Shown: in pieces, positions 42,667 through 52,176 of the stretch
Layout of the letters: each line of letters opens with the position of its first letter
How positions within the stretch are numbered: the first letter of the stretch is position 1
Assembly (NCBI GenBank): GCA_023459355.1
Contig: JAEWUM010000049.1
Location: 20,653 to 84,652, forward strand
Direction: 5' to 3'
DNA: 64,000 nucleotides
Origin: Bacteroidota bacterium
Lineage (GTDB): Bacteria; Bacteroidota; Bacteroidia; Bacteroidales; Paludibacteraceae
The notes under the pieces: model-generated
What the model saw: only the letters and a program-made list of their open reading frames with translations
Database searches by the model: none
What the model was told of the DNA's origin: nothing
Made by a program: the position numbers and the translations under genes

Positions 42667-44187
42667 ATGAAACTCAATACAAAAAAAATATCTGACGGCT
42701 TTCTCAGCATGGTAGAAAAGGGAGGCAATGCACTTCCACACCCTGCGGCACTTTTCGCGCTGTTCGCGTTAGGCACCCTCGTTCTATCGGGAATTGCAGC
42801 CTGGCTGGGTTGGCAGGGGATTAATCCAGCTACCGGTGAAACCATCAAAGCGGTAAATTTACTTTCGGTGGAAGGTTTGCACCGCATTTTGTTAGAGATG
42901 GTAACAAACTACACCGGATTTGCTCCATTGGGAATCGTAATGGTGGCCATGCTGGGCGTTGGGATTGCTAACAGCAGCGGACTGGTTAAGGCATTTGTTA
43001 ACTCCATGCTAATCAAAGCCCCACGTAAAATGATAACGTTCGCAGTTGTTTTTACAGGAGTTATTTCTAACATAGCATCTGACCTGGGTTACATCGTGAT
43101 TATCCCCATGGCGGGTGTTATTTTCCATTCCTTAGGCAGGCACCCGATTGCCGGGATGTCGGCAGCATTTGCAGGCGTAAGCGGTGGCTTCAGCGCTAAC
43201 CTGCTTATCGGCACCATCGACCCTTTGTTGGCCGGTTTATCGACAGAAGCTGCTACCATCATCGATCCGGATTATTATGTGATGCCGACGGCCAACTATT
43301 ATTTCATGGTGGTATCCACTTTTGTAATTGCATTCGCGGGTACCTGGGTGACTTCAGCCTGGGTGGAACCGCGACTCGGAGTGTACAAGGGTGGAATTCA
43401 GCAGGAAGAAATCAAAAACCTAACTGATCAGGAGAAAAAAGGACTAAGATGGACCTTGGTTACCTTATTAATATGGAGCGCCATTTTCGCAGCTGCACTT
43501 TTACCTGAAAATGGCATCCTGAGAGGTGCTGATAATTCAATTTTGCATTCTCCCCTGCTGAAAGGGTTCATTTCTGTATTGTTTTTGGTAGCCGGCTCAT
43601 TGGGTATCGTGTATGGTTATGTAGCGGGGACTTTCAAAAAACATGAGGATGTTATCAATGGCATGACCGACAGCTTCAAAGAACTAATCGCCTTCCTGGT
43701 ACTAGTATTCTTTGCCGCCCAGTTCGTGGCCTGGTTCAAGTGGAGTAATCTCGGACTGCTCATCGCGATTCAGGGCGCCGGATGGATTCAAAGTATGAAC
43801 GTTGGATTGATACCGCTGGTCATCATGTTCATTTTATTCGCTGGTTTCATCAACCTTTTCATGGGTAGCGCTTCGGCTAAATGGGCTATACTCGGACCGG
43901 TGTTCATCCCTATTTTCATGTTGCTTGGCTATTCTCCGGAATTATCACAGGCAGTGTATCGTGTCGGCGACAGTGTTACCAATATCATCTCCCCTATGAT
44001 GAGTTACTTCGCGCTGATCATCGTGTTCTATCAGAAATACGACAAGAAAGCAGGCATCGGAACCATCATCGCAACGATGCTTCCGTATTCAGTCGCGTTT
44101 TTCATCGTATGGACTTTACTATTAATATTATGGATTTGGCTGGGTATTCCCCTCGGCCCGGATGCAGGGTTGTTTTATCAACGATAA
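42667..44187 (+). CDS. AbgT family transporter
   Basis: 506 aa with about 11-13 membrane helices. GNALPHPAALFALFALGTLVLSG near the N-terminus, VAMLGVGIANSSGLVKAF, GVISNIASDLGYIVIIPMAG and GDSVTNIISPMMSYFALI match the AbgT family (p-aminobenzoyl-glutamate import, or sulfonamide-type efflux in some members). Substrate is not known here. It converges with era, with 1 bp between the coding ends. Confidence 0.92.
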   Translation: MKLNTKKISDGFLSMVEKGGNALPHPAALFALFALGTLVLSGIAAWLGWQGINPATGETIKAVNLLSVEGLHRILLEMVTNYTGFAPLGIVMVAMLGVGIANSSGLVKAFVNSMLIKAPRKMITFAVVFTGVISNIASDLGYIVIIPMAGVIFHSLGRHPIAGMSAAFAGVSGGFSANLLIGTIDPLLAGLSTEAATIIDPDYYVMPTANYYFMVVSTFVIAFAGTWVTSAWVEPRLGVYKGGIQQEEIKNLTDQEKKGLRWTLVTLLIWSAIFAAALLPENGILRGADNSILHSPLLKGFISVLFLVAGSLGIVYGYVAGTFKKHEDVINGMTDSFKELIAFLVLVFFAAQFVAWFKWSNLGLLIAIQGAGWIQSMNVGLIPLVIMFILFAGFINLFMGSASAKWAILGPVFIPIFMLLGYSPELSQAVYRVGDSVTNIISPMMSYFALIIVFYQKYDKKAGIGTIIATMLPYSVAFFIVWTLLLILWIWLGIPLGPDAGLFYQR

Positions 44188-44188
44188 A

Positions 44189-45070
44189 TCAATCCAACTG
44201 ATACCCAAACCCCCGCAGCTTCATCTCCTTATTGCGCCAGTCTTTCTCGACTTTCACGTAAAGTTCGAGGAAGACTTTCTTTTCGAAGAATGCTTCGAGG
44301 TCTTTGCGGGCATCGGTACCTACTTTTTTGAGTGATTTTCCACCGTGACCGATGATGATGCCTTTCTGGGAATCACGTTCTACATTGATGACAGCATTGA
44401 TTCGAATCAGCTTGTCTTCTTCCTGAAATTGCTCTACCACCACTTCCACGGCATAAGGAATTTCTTTATCGTAATATAGTAGAATTTTTTCTCTTATAAT
44501 TTCATTCACGAAAAAGCGTGCCGGTTTATCCGTCAGTTGGTCTTTATCGAAAAATGGTGGTGATTCAGGCAATAATTCTTTAATCCGGTTAAACAGCGGT
44601 GTCACGTTGAATTTCTCAAGCGCCGATATCGGGAAGATTTCAGCCCGGGGTAATAATTGTTTCCATTTATCAACCAGCGCTTCCAGCTTTTCCTGATTTA
44701 TCAGGTCGATTTTATTGATGATTAGAATCAAATAGGCGGGATTCTCCTTTACCTTTTCAATGAAATCCGCGTTTTTTTCGTTTGAATCGATGACATCTGT
44801 AACATATAATAACACATCTGCATCTGTTAAAGCAGAATTCGAAAACTTACGCATGGATTCCTGCAAACGATAATTGGGTTTCAACACACCGGGCGTATCA
44901 GAATATACAATCTGAAAGTCATCGCCGTTGACAATGCCCAGGATACGGTGACGGGTTGTCTGTGCTTTCGATGTAATGATGGAAATCCGCTCCCCTACAA
45001 GGGCGTTCATGAGTGTCGACTTTCCAACATTGGGATTTCCCACGATATTTACAAAACCTGATTTATGCAT
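44189..45070 (-). CDS. era: GTPase Era
   Basis: 293 aa from the ATG at 45070 (MHKSGFVNIVGNPNVGKST); the longer frame to 45226 adds 52 low-complexity residues and is not used. G1 NPNVGKST, G3 DTPG, G4 NKID and a C-terminal KH domain (IIGHGGKSLKKVGTDARKDLEAFF) are present. Era binds 16S rRNA and assists 30S ribosome assembly at the membrane. It is divergent from the sensor kinase gene. Confidence 0.97.
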   Translation of the reverse strand: MHKSGFVNIVGNPNVGKSTLMNALVGERISIITSKAQTTRHRILGIVNGDDFQIVYSDTPGVLKPNYRLQESMRKFSNSALTDADVLLYVTDVIDSNEKNADFIEKVKENPAYLILIINKIDLINQEKLEALVDKWKQLLPRAEIFPISALEKFNVTPLFNRIKELLPESPPFFDKDQLTDKPARFFVNEIIREKILLYYDKEIPYAVEVVVEQFQEEDKLIRINAVINVERDSQKGIIIGHGGKSLKKVGTDARKDLEAFFEKKVFLELYVKVEKDWRNKEMKLRGFGYQLD

Positions 45071-45149
45071 ATAAACAATATTAACCGAATGGCTGTTTAT
45101 ACTCACCAACAGGGATGTATAAACAAGTAAGTTTAAAAATAATAACATG

Positions 45150-45206
45150 CAAAGATAATTTAAAATAGTTATAAGGATGTTATAATCTATATTTTTCTTA
45201 TCTTTG
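45150..45206. promoter_or_regulatory. Divergent -7 boxes for era (minus) and the sensor kinase (plus)
   Basis: Minus strand TATCTTTG at 45157-45150 serves era; plus strand TATCTTTG at 45199-45206 is 19 bp before the kinase ATG. Both match TAnnTTTG exactly. Confidence 0.6.
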
Positions 45207-45225
45207 AAGCCCAAATAAACAATCA

Positions 45226-46392
45226 ATGCGCAAGTTATTTTCTACCCTTAAAATGCAGGAAATATCACAACTCCTTAAATTGATATTTATCATTATCGGT
45301 GCGGGGATTGTGGTCGCATCTACCTACTTCAGCAACAAACTCGGCAACTCGCTGGCACAGGAAGAAAAAAGAAAAATCGAAATCTGGGCGGAAGCTACCC
45401 GGCAGTTAATCTTAGCCGACGAGACAACCAATCTTGATTTTATCATCTCCATTATCGAAGGAAATAAAACTATACCGGTTATTTTAGTGGACGAAAAGGA
45501 CAACCTGCTATCATCCAAAAACGTAAAAGAACCGGTAAAAGATGTCGAAGGTTTTTACCGCAAAGAAATAAATCGGCTGAAACAAAAGAATCCGGCCATC
45601 GAAGTCAAGCTGGGCGACAATTCTCAATACATTTATTACGATGATTCGTTGTTGTTAAAACAGCTATATTACTTCCCCTATGTTCAATTGGGTATCATCT
45701 TTTTCTTTATGCTGATGGCTTTTGTGGCTTTTTCGAGCACCAAGAAGGCGGAGCAAAACAGGGTGTGGGTGGGACTATCCAAAGAAACGGCCCACCAGTT
45801 GGGCACTCCTATTTCATCATTGCTGGCCTGGGTTGATTTACTGAAGATGAAACACGAGGAAGATAAGATGATTGGGGAGATGTCGAAAGACGTGAACCGC
45901 CTGCGCATCATTGCCGAAAGGTTCTCGAAAATCGGCTCTGTGCCCGACCTGCAACTGGTTAGTCTGAACGAAACCATCCTGAATGCGGTGCAATACATAT
46001 CCAACAGAACATCTCAAAAGGTAAAAATTCAATGCCACTTCCCCGATAAAAACCATATTTTCATCAAACTCAACGTACCGCTGTTCGAATGGGTAATCGA
46101 GAATTTATGCAAAAACTCCATCGATGCCATGGATGGGAGTGGGAAAATATACCTTTACATCACTAAAACAGATAAAGAATGTTTTATCGACGTGAAAGAC
46201 ACCGGAAAAGGTATCGAAAGAAGAAATTACAGGGCAATCTTTACTCCCGGCTTTACGACCAAAAGCAGGGGCTGGGGATTGGGACTTTCGCTTGCTAAAA
46301 GAATCATTGAGGAATATCACAGCGGGAAGATCTTTGTGAAGAATTCGGAAATCAATGTGGGCACAACCATCCGGATTATCCTGAAAGCATAA
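45226..46392 (+). CDS. Membrane sensor histidine kinase
   Basis: 388 aa. Membrane helices at about 16-36 and 150-172 enclose a small periplasmic domain. The kinase core has an H-box KETAHQLGTPISSLLAW (H190), an N-box NLCKNSIDAMDG, a G1 DTGKGIER and a G2-type GWGLGLSLAKRII. No response regulator is next to it, so it is an orphan kinase whose partner lies elsewhere. The signal is unknown. Confidence 0.92.
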   Translation: MRKLFSTLKMQEISQLLKLIFIIIGAGIVVASTYFSNKLGNSLAQEEKRKIEIWAEATRQLILADETTNLDFIISIIEGNKTIPVILVDEKDNLLSSKNVKEPVKDVEGFYRKEINRLKQKNPAIEVKLGDNSQYIYYDDSLLLKQLYYFPYVQLGIIFFFMLMAFVAFSSTKKAEQNRVWVGLSKETAHQLGTPISSLLAWVDLLKMKHEEDKMIGEMSKDVNRLRIIAERFSKIGSVPDLQLVSLNETILNAVQYISNRTSQKVKIQCHFPDKNHIFIKLNVPLFEWVIENLCKNSIDAMDGSGKIYLYITKTDKECFIDVKDTGKGIERRNYRAIFTPGFTTKSRGWGLGLSLAKRIIEEYHSGKIFVKNSEINVGTTIRIILKA

Positions 46393-46470
46393 TGTTAGCT
46401 TTCAGCACCGGTTTTTCCCTATTTAAGGTTAATATTTTCAGTATATGTTTTATATTCACCAAACTTTTTG

Positions 46471-46478
46471 TACTTTTG
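46471..46478 (+). promoter_or_regulatory. Predicted -7 box of the DUF177-rpmF-fabH operon
   Basis: TACTTTTG is an exact TAnnTTTG match, 28 bp before the ATG at 46507. Confidence 0.55.
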
Positions 46479-46506
46479 CACGGTTTTTTAAGAACATCAA
46501 GTAACT

Positions 46507-47082
46507 ATGTCTAAATTCGGACAATACAACATCATATTAAAGGAAATTGTAGACGGCGTTCGGGTTTTCGAATTTGATTTGGACGACACCTACTTTGCCA
46601 AGATTGACAGTCCCGAGGTAAAAAAAGGGAATGTAAAAGCGAAAGTAAGCGTTCAGAAAAAAATCGCGACATACGAACTGGCATTTAAGCTGGAAGGAAT
46701 TATCCTGATTCCATGCAACCGTTGTCTCGACGACATGGAGCAAGCTATAAAGCATGAAGAAAAGATCGAAGTAAAATTCGGTAGCACTTATGCTGAAGAA
46801 AACGAAATCGTGGTCGTACCGGAAGCCGAGGGTAGTATCAACATCGCCTGGTTCCTGTACGAATTCATTGTGTTGAACATACCGATCAAACACGTTCATC
46901 CTCCGGGAGAATGTAACAAGACGATGGTCGACAAGCTGAAACGCCACATTACCCGTCAGAAAGACGACACAGAAGACAACGGATTGTTTGATGGCGACGA
47001 TGATGACGATTCGATAGAAGAAGATGTACAGGTTGACCCGCGTTGGGAAAGTCTGCAAAATATAAACTTTGATAATAATTAA
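46507..47082 (+). CDS. DUF177 (YceD-like) protein
   Basis: 191 aa. The CNRCLDDMEQ motif in the middle and an acidic tail (DGDDDDDSIEEDVQVDPRWESLQNI) are the DUF177 hallmarks. In most bacteria this gene lies directly before rpmF, as here (15-bp gap), and has been linked to 23S rRNA accumulation. It is co-transcribed with rpmF and fabH. Confidence 0.9.
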   Translation: MSKFGQYNIILKEIVDGVRVFEFDLDDTYFAKIDSPEVKKGNVKAKVSVQKKIATYELAFKLEGIILIPCNRCLDDMEQAIKHEEKIEVKFGSTYAEENEIVVVPEAEGSINIAWFLYEFIVLNIPIKHVHPPGECNKTMVDKLKRHITRQKDDTEDNGLFDGDDDDDSIEEDVQVDPRWESLQNINFDNN

Positions 47083-47097
47083 TTTAAACATACAAAA

Positions 47098-47283
47098 ATG
47101 GCACATCCTAAAAGAAAACACTCGAAAACCCGCACAGCGAAGAGAAGAACCCATGACAAAGCGGTTGCTCCCACACTGGCAGTTTGTCCTAACTGCGGTG
47201 CTCAACACATCTACCACACTATTTGTGGAGAATGTGGCTACTACAGAGGAAAATTAGCTATCGAAAAAACCGTAACTGTTTAA
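47098..47283 (+). CDS. rpmF: Ribosomal protein L32
   Basis: 61 aa. MAHPKRKHSKTRTAKRRTH start and two CxxC pairs (CPNCG, CGECG) for zinc binding are those of zinc-type L32, part of the 50S subunit. fabH starts 1 bp after its stop, the classic rpmF-fabH link between translation and lipid synthesis. Confidence 0.97.
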   Translation: MAHPKRKHSKTRTAKRRTHDKAVAPTLAVCPNCGAQHIYHTICGECGYYRGKLAIEKTVTV

Positions 47284-47284
47284 T

Positions 47285-48274
47285 ATGTCGAAAATTCATG
47301 CAGTTATCACTGGTGTAGGTGGATATGTCCCGGAATATATCCTGGACAATCACGAACTGAGCGCCATGATGGACACCAGTGACGAATGGATTACCACACG
47401 TGTTGGTATTAAGGAACGTCGTATCCTGAAAGAACCGAACACCGGAACTTCTTACATGGCTGTTAAAGCTGCAGAAGAATTGTTTGCGAAAACGGGCACT
47501 AAACCGGAAGAAATTGATCTCATTCTGGTGGCAACAACTACGCCTGATTATGTTTTCCCTTCCTGCGCCGCTGTGGTGGCCGACAAGCTGGGAGTTAAAA
47601 ACGCACTTGCTTTCGACTTGCAGGCTGCGTGTTCGGGTTTTATCGTTGCACTTACCAATGCTGCCAGTTTCATCGAATCGGGACGCTATAAAAAAATATT
47701 GGTTTTTGGCGCTGAGAAAATGTCGTCCATCACCAATTACGATGATCGCACCACCGCTCCTTTGTTTGGCGACGGCGCCGGTGTTGTACTGGTAGAACCG
47801 ACCACCGAAGATGTAGGCGTGATGGACTCGCTGATTTGCACCGATGGCTCGGGTGGCAAACACCTGATGCTGAAAGCCGGCGGTTCTGCTTATCCTGCTT
47901 CTGCTGAAACAGTGGAGAAGAAAGAACATTCGGTTTACCAGGAAGGTCAGTATGTATTTAAACATGCGGTGACCAACATGGCCGGTATTTCAGGTGACAT
48001 CATGGATAAAAACAACCTGAAGTCGGAAGACATCAACTGGTTGATTCCGCACCAGGCCAACTTACGCATCATCGATGCCGTGGTAAGCCGCACCGGCGTT
48101 CCTTACGAACGGGTAATCATCAACATCGAAAAATACGGAAACACCTCTGCCGCTACCATTCCTATTTGTATCTGGGAGTCAGAAAAGAAATTCAAAAAAG
48201 GAGACAACATCATCCTGACTGCTTTCGGAGCCGGATTTACCTGGGGAGCAGTTTGGTTGAAGTGGGGATACTAA
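47285..48274 (+). CDS. fabH: Beta-ketoacyl-ACP synthase III
   Basis: 329 aa. Catalytic triad visible: Cys116 in LQAACSGF, His in IPHQANLR (about 255) and Asn in YGNTSAAT (about 285). N-terminal GVGGYVPEYILDN and TSDEWITTRVGI are typical. It condenses acyl-CoA (often branched in this phylum) with malonyl-ACP to start fatty-acid synthesis in the cytoplasm. Confidence 0.97.
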   Translation: MSKIHAVITGVGGYVPEYILDNHELSAMMDTSDEWITTRVGIKERRILKEPNTGTSYMAVKAAEELFAKTGTKPEEIDLILVATTTPDYVFPSCAAVVADKLGVKNALAFDLQAACSGFIVALTNAASFIESGRYKKILVFGAEKMSSITNYDDRTTAPLFGDGAGVVLVEPTTEDVGVMDSLICTDGSGGKHLMLKAGGSAYPASAETVEKKEHSVYQEGQYVFKHAVTNMAGISGDIMDKNNLKSEDINWLIPHQANLRIIDAVVSRTGVPYERVIINIEKYGNTSAATIPICIWESEKKFKKGDNIILTAFGAGFTWGAVWLKWGY

Positions 48275-48328
48275 TTAAGCGAAAAGCGGTAAACTGAAAG
48301 CGGATAGCGGAAAGTTTACAAACAACAT

Positions 48329-48371
48329 AAAAGCGGAAAACTGTATGATAAAACATTAGTTTTCCGCTTTT
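48329..48371. terminator. Bidirectional terminator between fabH and pfp
   Basis: Perfect 14-bp stem, AAAAGCGGAAAACT (48329-48342) with AGTTTTCCGCTTTT (48358-48371), lies between convergent genes. It is embedded in GCGAAAAGCGG / TTTTCCGC-type repeats (48281-48390). Confidence 0.75.
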
Positions 48372-48391
48372 CGTTTTCAGCTATTCGCTAA

Positions 48392-50047
48392 TTAAAGTCC
48401 CTTCTCCAACTGCAAGGTCTTAGTCGGCTGGTCGCATACTTCGGTTGGACCGTAGTACTGAATCGGACCCGGATAGATATAGCTCATTTCTTCATCTGCC
48501 CATTTTTCGCGGTTGGTAGCAAAGAACTTGAACGGTGCACCGTCTAATCTCACCAACGCTTTCTGAATTACCGGCTTCATTTTACCGTGACGGCGTTCCA
48601 TGTTCATCATCATCGTGATGGGCACTCCGCCTGCAATCCATTCCGCTGCCGGAGCAGTTGTGTTGCGAACCGATGACATATAGCCGGTTTTACCTTCTGA
48701 AATCAATACAGATGCAGTATAACCCAGTGAGTAAGTATAGTCGGCATCGAAGTTTGATGGGATGGCACAACGACCTTCGTAACCAAAGAAGTGGTTGATA
48801 GAAGAGAATTTGCCTTTGTAAACTCCCTGAGCTTTCAGTTGCGCTAAGCGTTTAGCCACCATTTCGATGAGCAGTTTTTCAGTTTCAATCAACGAAACCT
48901 GTACGTTACCATGCGGGTCGCGATCGAGTGTCAGCTGACGGGCGATACCTTTTGGAAGATCGCGATAAATCTGAGCGCTTTCAGCCGACAACATGCCTTT
49001 TACATACTGACGTTTCTCGTCGTCGGTTTCAAGTGCATTGAAATCATCGTTATGAGCCAACAAGTCGTTGAGTTCAGCAATGAGTTTCTTCATGGCCGGG
49101 ATAAATTCGATTAATCCTTCCGGAATCAGTACTGTACCGAAATTCAGTCCGTGTTCCGCGCGGTGCACGATTACTTTCACGATATTTTCCACCACATCCG
49201 ACAAAGTCAGGTTATTGGCTTCCACTTCTTCTGAAATGATACAGATATTCGGCTGACTTTGCAACGCGCATTCAAGCGTGATGTGAGAAGCCGAGCGACC
49301 CATCAGGCGGATGAAGTGCCAGTATTTTTTAGCCGAATTGGCATCACGCTGGATGTTACCAATCAACTCGGAATATACTTTACAAGCGGTATCAAAACCA
49401 AAAGAAGTCTCGATCATCTCGTTTTTCAGGTCACCGTCGATTGTTTTCGGACAACCGATTACCTGGATAGGTTCGCCTTTCTGTGCATAATACTCAGCCA
49501 GTACGCAGGCATTCGTATTCGAGTCGTCCCCGCCGATAATCACGATAGCACTGACATCTAATTTATGGCAAATTTCAGCCCCTTTATCATATTGTTCAGC
49601 TTCTTCCAGTTTTGTACGTCCTGATCCAATAATATCGAAACCACCTGTATTGCGGTATTCATCTACGATTTCTTTGGTCAATTCAATGTATTTATGATCA
49701 ACCAATCCACTCGGTCCACCCAGAAAACCATATAGTTTATTGGCAGGATTGAGTGCTTTCAGGCCGTCGAACAATCCACTGATTACATTGTGACCACCCG
49801 GCGCTTGTCCACCCGACAAGATAACCCCCACGTTTTTCACCGGATAGTTTTTCTTTTCACCCGGTTCAAAAGTTACCAGCGGCATACCATAGGTATTCGG
49901 GAACAATTTTTTGATATCGTCCTGATCCGCAACCGATTCAGTTGCAGCGCCTTCTTTCAACACCACATTCCCTTTCAGGGCATTGGGCAATTTAGGCTGA
50001 TAACCCGCCCTTGCGATCTGCAAAGGACTTTTAGTCATTGGTTTCAT
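48392..50047 (-). CDS. pfp: Pyrophosphate--fructose-6-phosphate 1-phosphotransferase
   Basis: 551 aa, the long plant-type PFP form. ILSGGQAPGGHN (about 77-87), IGGDDSNTNA (GGDD at 172-175; Asp in place of the Gly of ATP enzymes marks pyrophosphate use) and PKTIDGDL are the substrate and PPi motifs. It interconverts fructose-6-phosphate and fructose-1,6-bisphosphate in glycolysis/gluconeogenesis. Its substrate is also the end product of the NagB route in the 9-26 kb operon. Confidence 0.96.
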   Translation of the reverse strand: MKPMTKSPLQIARAGYQPKLPNALKGNVVLKEGAATESVADQDDIKKLFPNTYGMPLVTFEPGEKKNYPVKNVGVILSGGQAPGGHNVISGLFDGLKALNPANKLYGFLGGPSGLVDHKYIELTKEIVDEYRNTGGFDIIGSGRTKLEEAEQYDKGAEICHKLDVSAIVIIGGDDSNTNACVLAEYYAQKGEPIQVIGCPKTIDGDLKNEMIETSFGFDTACKVYSELIGNIQRDANSAKKYWHFIRLMGRSASHITLECALQSQPNICIISEEVEANNLTLSDVVENIVKVIVHRAEHGLNFGTVLIPEGLIEFIPAMKKLIAELNDLLAHNDDFNALETDDEKRQYVKGMLSAESAQIYRDLPKGIARQLTLDRDPHGNVQVSLIETEKLLIEMVAKRLAQLKAQGVYKGKFSSINHFFGYEGRCAIPSNFDADYTYSLGYTASVLISEGKTGYMSSVRNTTAPAAEWIAGGVPITMMMNMERRHGKMKPVIQKALVRLDGAPFKFFATNREKWADEEMSYIYPGPIQYYGPTEVCDQPTKTLQLEKGL

Positions 50048-50585
50048 ACGTAAATAATTGTTTTTAACTCTTTAGTTTATAATAGTTTGATGATTATGCT
50101 AGTTTTCTCCAAATTGACAGCAAATTTACAAAAAAATATGCAAAATAGCAGGGTAAGGAGGGTAAATAAATATATTTTGAGGAATTGCATAGAAAATTTA
50201 TACGAATTGCACAGCAAAAATTTTGGTATGTCAAAAACTCGTTTTACATTCGCATATAATTAGCAATAAAACCGGGTTTCAGACCAGATAGGTTGATAAA
50301 AGACACCTCCTTTTCATGCTATAGAGCCTACTCATTCAGCATCAAAGAGCACAGTAGCTCTATCAAAAAGAGCAACGTTGCTCTACGCCTGAGAGCCTAC
50401 TTGCTCTACAACTTCGAACGACCTCGCACTACAACAAAGAACGCCCATGCTCTACAGCACTGAACGCACTTGCACGATGCCCGTTATGCCCTGCATAAAA
50501 CTCATTTATATAGGGCGTAAAACTCATTTATGTAGGGCGTAAACTTCAATTAGTAAGGGAGTAAAATTCAGATTCCTCGCTTTGC
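50048..50585. other. Gene-free region with AGAGC palindromes and a 22-bp tandem repeat
   Basis: About 540 bp at the edge of the defence island with no convincing gene. The pfp end has a possible minus-strand -7 box TAAATTTG (50128-50121). At about 50325-50455 there are decayed AGAGC/GCTCT units, including the perfect palindrome AGAGCAACGTTGCTCT (50369-50384). At 50493-50558 a 22-bp unit (GCGTAAAACTCATTTATGTA...) occurs about three times. The end (about 50571-50590) has AGATTCCTCGCTTTGCTT, part of a dispersed repeat also found at 63896. Confidence 0.7.
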
Positions 50586-51569
50586 TTACTTTTTCAATCT
50601 CTTGATATCCTCTTCAATCTCTTTTAAACTTTGCTCCTTTTCTATCACTTGTTGAGCGATTTTGTATTTCTGAAATTCCTCGTTCGATTTTTTCAAGGCT
50701 CTATCATGGCTTATTTTTCCTGCATGAGTAAGTAACTCCCTACCATTCAATTGTAGAATTACATCCAAGCGTTGAATCCAATCTGCCATATACATGGGTA
50801 TTCGCTGTTGTGCCATTGTTTCGGCAAAAGCCAGATACTGTTCAACCAACAAGCCCAACAACTTTATTTCATCTTCCTTTAAGTAGTTTTTGGCAATGCT
50901 GATATCCGTTTTCTTTATTGCCAATGTATTTTTCTTATCCAACGACTGCATACCCATCAGAGGCAAGGAAGCATCTACCCTGCGATAGACCAATTCAGCT
51001 GCCGTTTGTTGGCTGATAGCCCAAAGTAATTTATTTTGCACCACCTTGAAAAACTCAATGGTTCGTTCATCTTTCGCATCATAATCAATACTGGTGGTGT
51101 ATATGTCCTTGATTTTCTGATAGAAGAACCTTTCGGAAATGCGTATCTCCCGGATACGTTCCTGCAATTCGTTAAAATAGTTCATCGAGCTGCCCGACTT
51201 GAAACGGTCATCATTCAACGCGAATCCCTTAATAATATATTCTTTCAACCGCTGTGTAGCCCAAATACGGAATTGTGTGCCTTGTGGTGATTTTACACGG
51301 TAGCCAACCGAAATGATTACATCTAAGTTGTAATAATTGGGAGCTTTCTGCTGAAATTCGGAAATTCCGAATTTCTTCATAGTTAGTGTTTCAACAAGCT
51401 CATTCTCGTCATACACATTTTTAATATGCTCGTTAATGGTTGATTTTGCTTTCCCAAACAAATTTGCCATTTGGTCTTGCGTAAGCCAAACGCTTTCTTC
51501 CTCTAAACGAACATCTATTTTAATGTTACCTTCGGAATTTTGATATATCAGGATTTCGCTGTTATTCAT
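50586..51569 (-). CDS. RhuM family protein
   Basis: 327 aa. ILIYQNSEGNIKIDVRLEEESVWLTQDQMANLF, NEHIKNVYDENEL, YYNLDVIISVGYRVKSPQGTQFRIWAT and RLKEYIIKGFALND match the RhuM family, first named in a Salmonella pathogenicity island and common in mobile and defence regions. The function is unknown; the first part resembles a winged-helix. It lies 108 bp downstream of the Dnd-linked operon on the same strand and may be a separate accessory gene. Confidence 0.85.
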   Translation of the reverse strand: MNNSEILIYQNSEGNIKIDVRLEEESVWLTQDQMANLFGKAKSTINEHIKNVYDENELVETLTMKKFGISEFQQKAPNYYNLDVIISVGYRVKSPQGTQFRIWATQRLKEYIIKGFALNDDRFKSGSSMNYFNELQERIREIRISERFFYQKIKDIYTTSIDYDAKDERTIEFFKVVQNKLLWAISQQTAAELVYRRVDASLPLMGMQSLDKKNTLAIKKTDISIAKNYLKEDEIKLLGLLVEQYLAFAETMAQQRIPMYMADWIQRLDVILQLNGRELLTHAGKISHDRALKKSNEEFQKYKIAQQVIEKEQSLKEIEEDIKRLKK

Positions 51570-51677
51570 TTTCTTATCCTATATTATGATTGTTTGCAGG
51601 GTATATACATGATATACTCGTTTTTCCAAACAGATTTGTATTCTATGTTTTGGGTTTCGGACATAAATAACATTGCA

Positions 51678-52172
51678 TTAGACATCAAATTCCTCTAAAA
51701 GATTCACAAACACAAATGGATTCCGAAATTTCATATTCTCGTTATCCCACTTGTTTTGCAGATATTCAAAACCGGCATTAGCGTAACCCTCCATTTGTCT
51801 GATAAATTCAGCAACAAATATATCAATTGTTTCTGCACTTGCATTTTCTAACTCAATCCACTTGAAACCAAAATCTTCCGACTTATTAAGTAGCAACATG
51901 ACAATATAATCTCGAATTGAGGTCGGATTCCATTGCGAGAAAACAAAGAAATCGTTTGTTTTCTCATTAGATTGAATGAAATTTTGCTTACCCAACTTAT
52001 AGCCAATTATGAAAGCGTACATATAAGTTTGGTAATATGCGCCAAAAGACGAGAAGTCTCCTTTGCCACTCGTATCGCCTTTTTTAGAGATGCTATCAAT
52101 CAAAGTTCGATATTGCTCCTTATATCTGGGTCTTTTTTGACCAATTAAATCTCTTAACTGTGAACTGTCCAT
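51678..52172 (-). CDS. Unrecognised 164-aa protein, last gene of the Dnd-linked operon
   Basis: 164 aa, soluble, mixed helical (YYQTYMYAFIIGYKLGKQNF, WIELENASAETIDIFVAEFIRQMEGYANAGFEYL). No catalytic motif is seen. It starts 5 bp after the stop of the SMC-like ATPase gene, so it is co-transcribed with the defence operon. Small helical Dnd-associated proteins are known next to dnd genes; I suspect it is one of them or a DndE-like partner of the ATPase, but this is inference. Confidence 0.6.
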   Translation of the reverse strand: MDSSQLRDLIGQKRPRYKEQYRTLIDSISKKGDTSGKGDFSSFGAYYQTYMYAFIIGYKLGKQNFIQSNEKTNDFFVFSQWNPTSIRDYIVMLLLNKSEDFGFKWIELENASAETIDIFVAEFIRQMEGYANAGFEYLQNKWDNENMKFRNPFVFVNLLEEFDV

Positions 52173-52176
52173 AGTT

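Noticed and set aside
45071..45226. 52-residue N-terminal extension of Era
   Set aside because: The extension is AT-rich hydrophobic sequence and covers the predicted era promoter; Era starts with MHKSGFVNIVG at 45070.
46537..47217. 226-codon frame antisense to the DUF177 gene and rpmF
   Set aside because: The plus strand encodes the clearly conserved DUF177 protein and L32; the antisense frame has no recognisable domain.
47258..47965. 235-codon frame antisense to fabH
   Set aside because: FabH on the plus strand has all catalytic residues; the antisense frame is a by-product of codon bias.
50048..50585. tRNA or small RNA gene in the gene-free gap
   Set aside because: I saw no cloverleaf, no TTCRANNY-type T-loop with a matching acceptor stem; the palindromes are short repeats.
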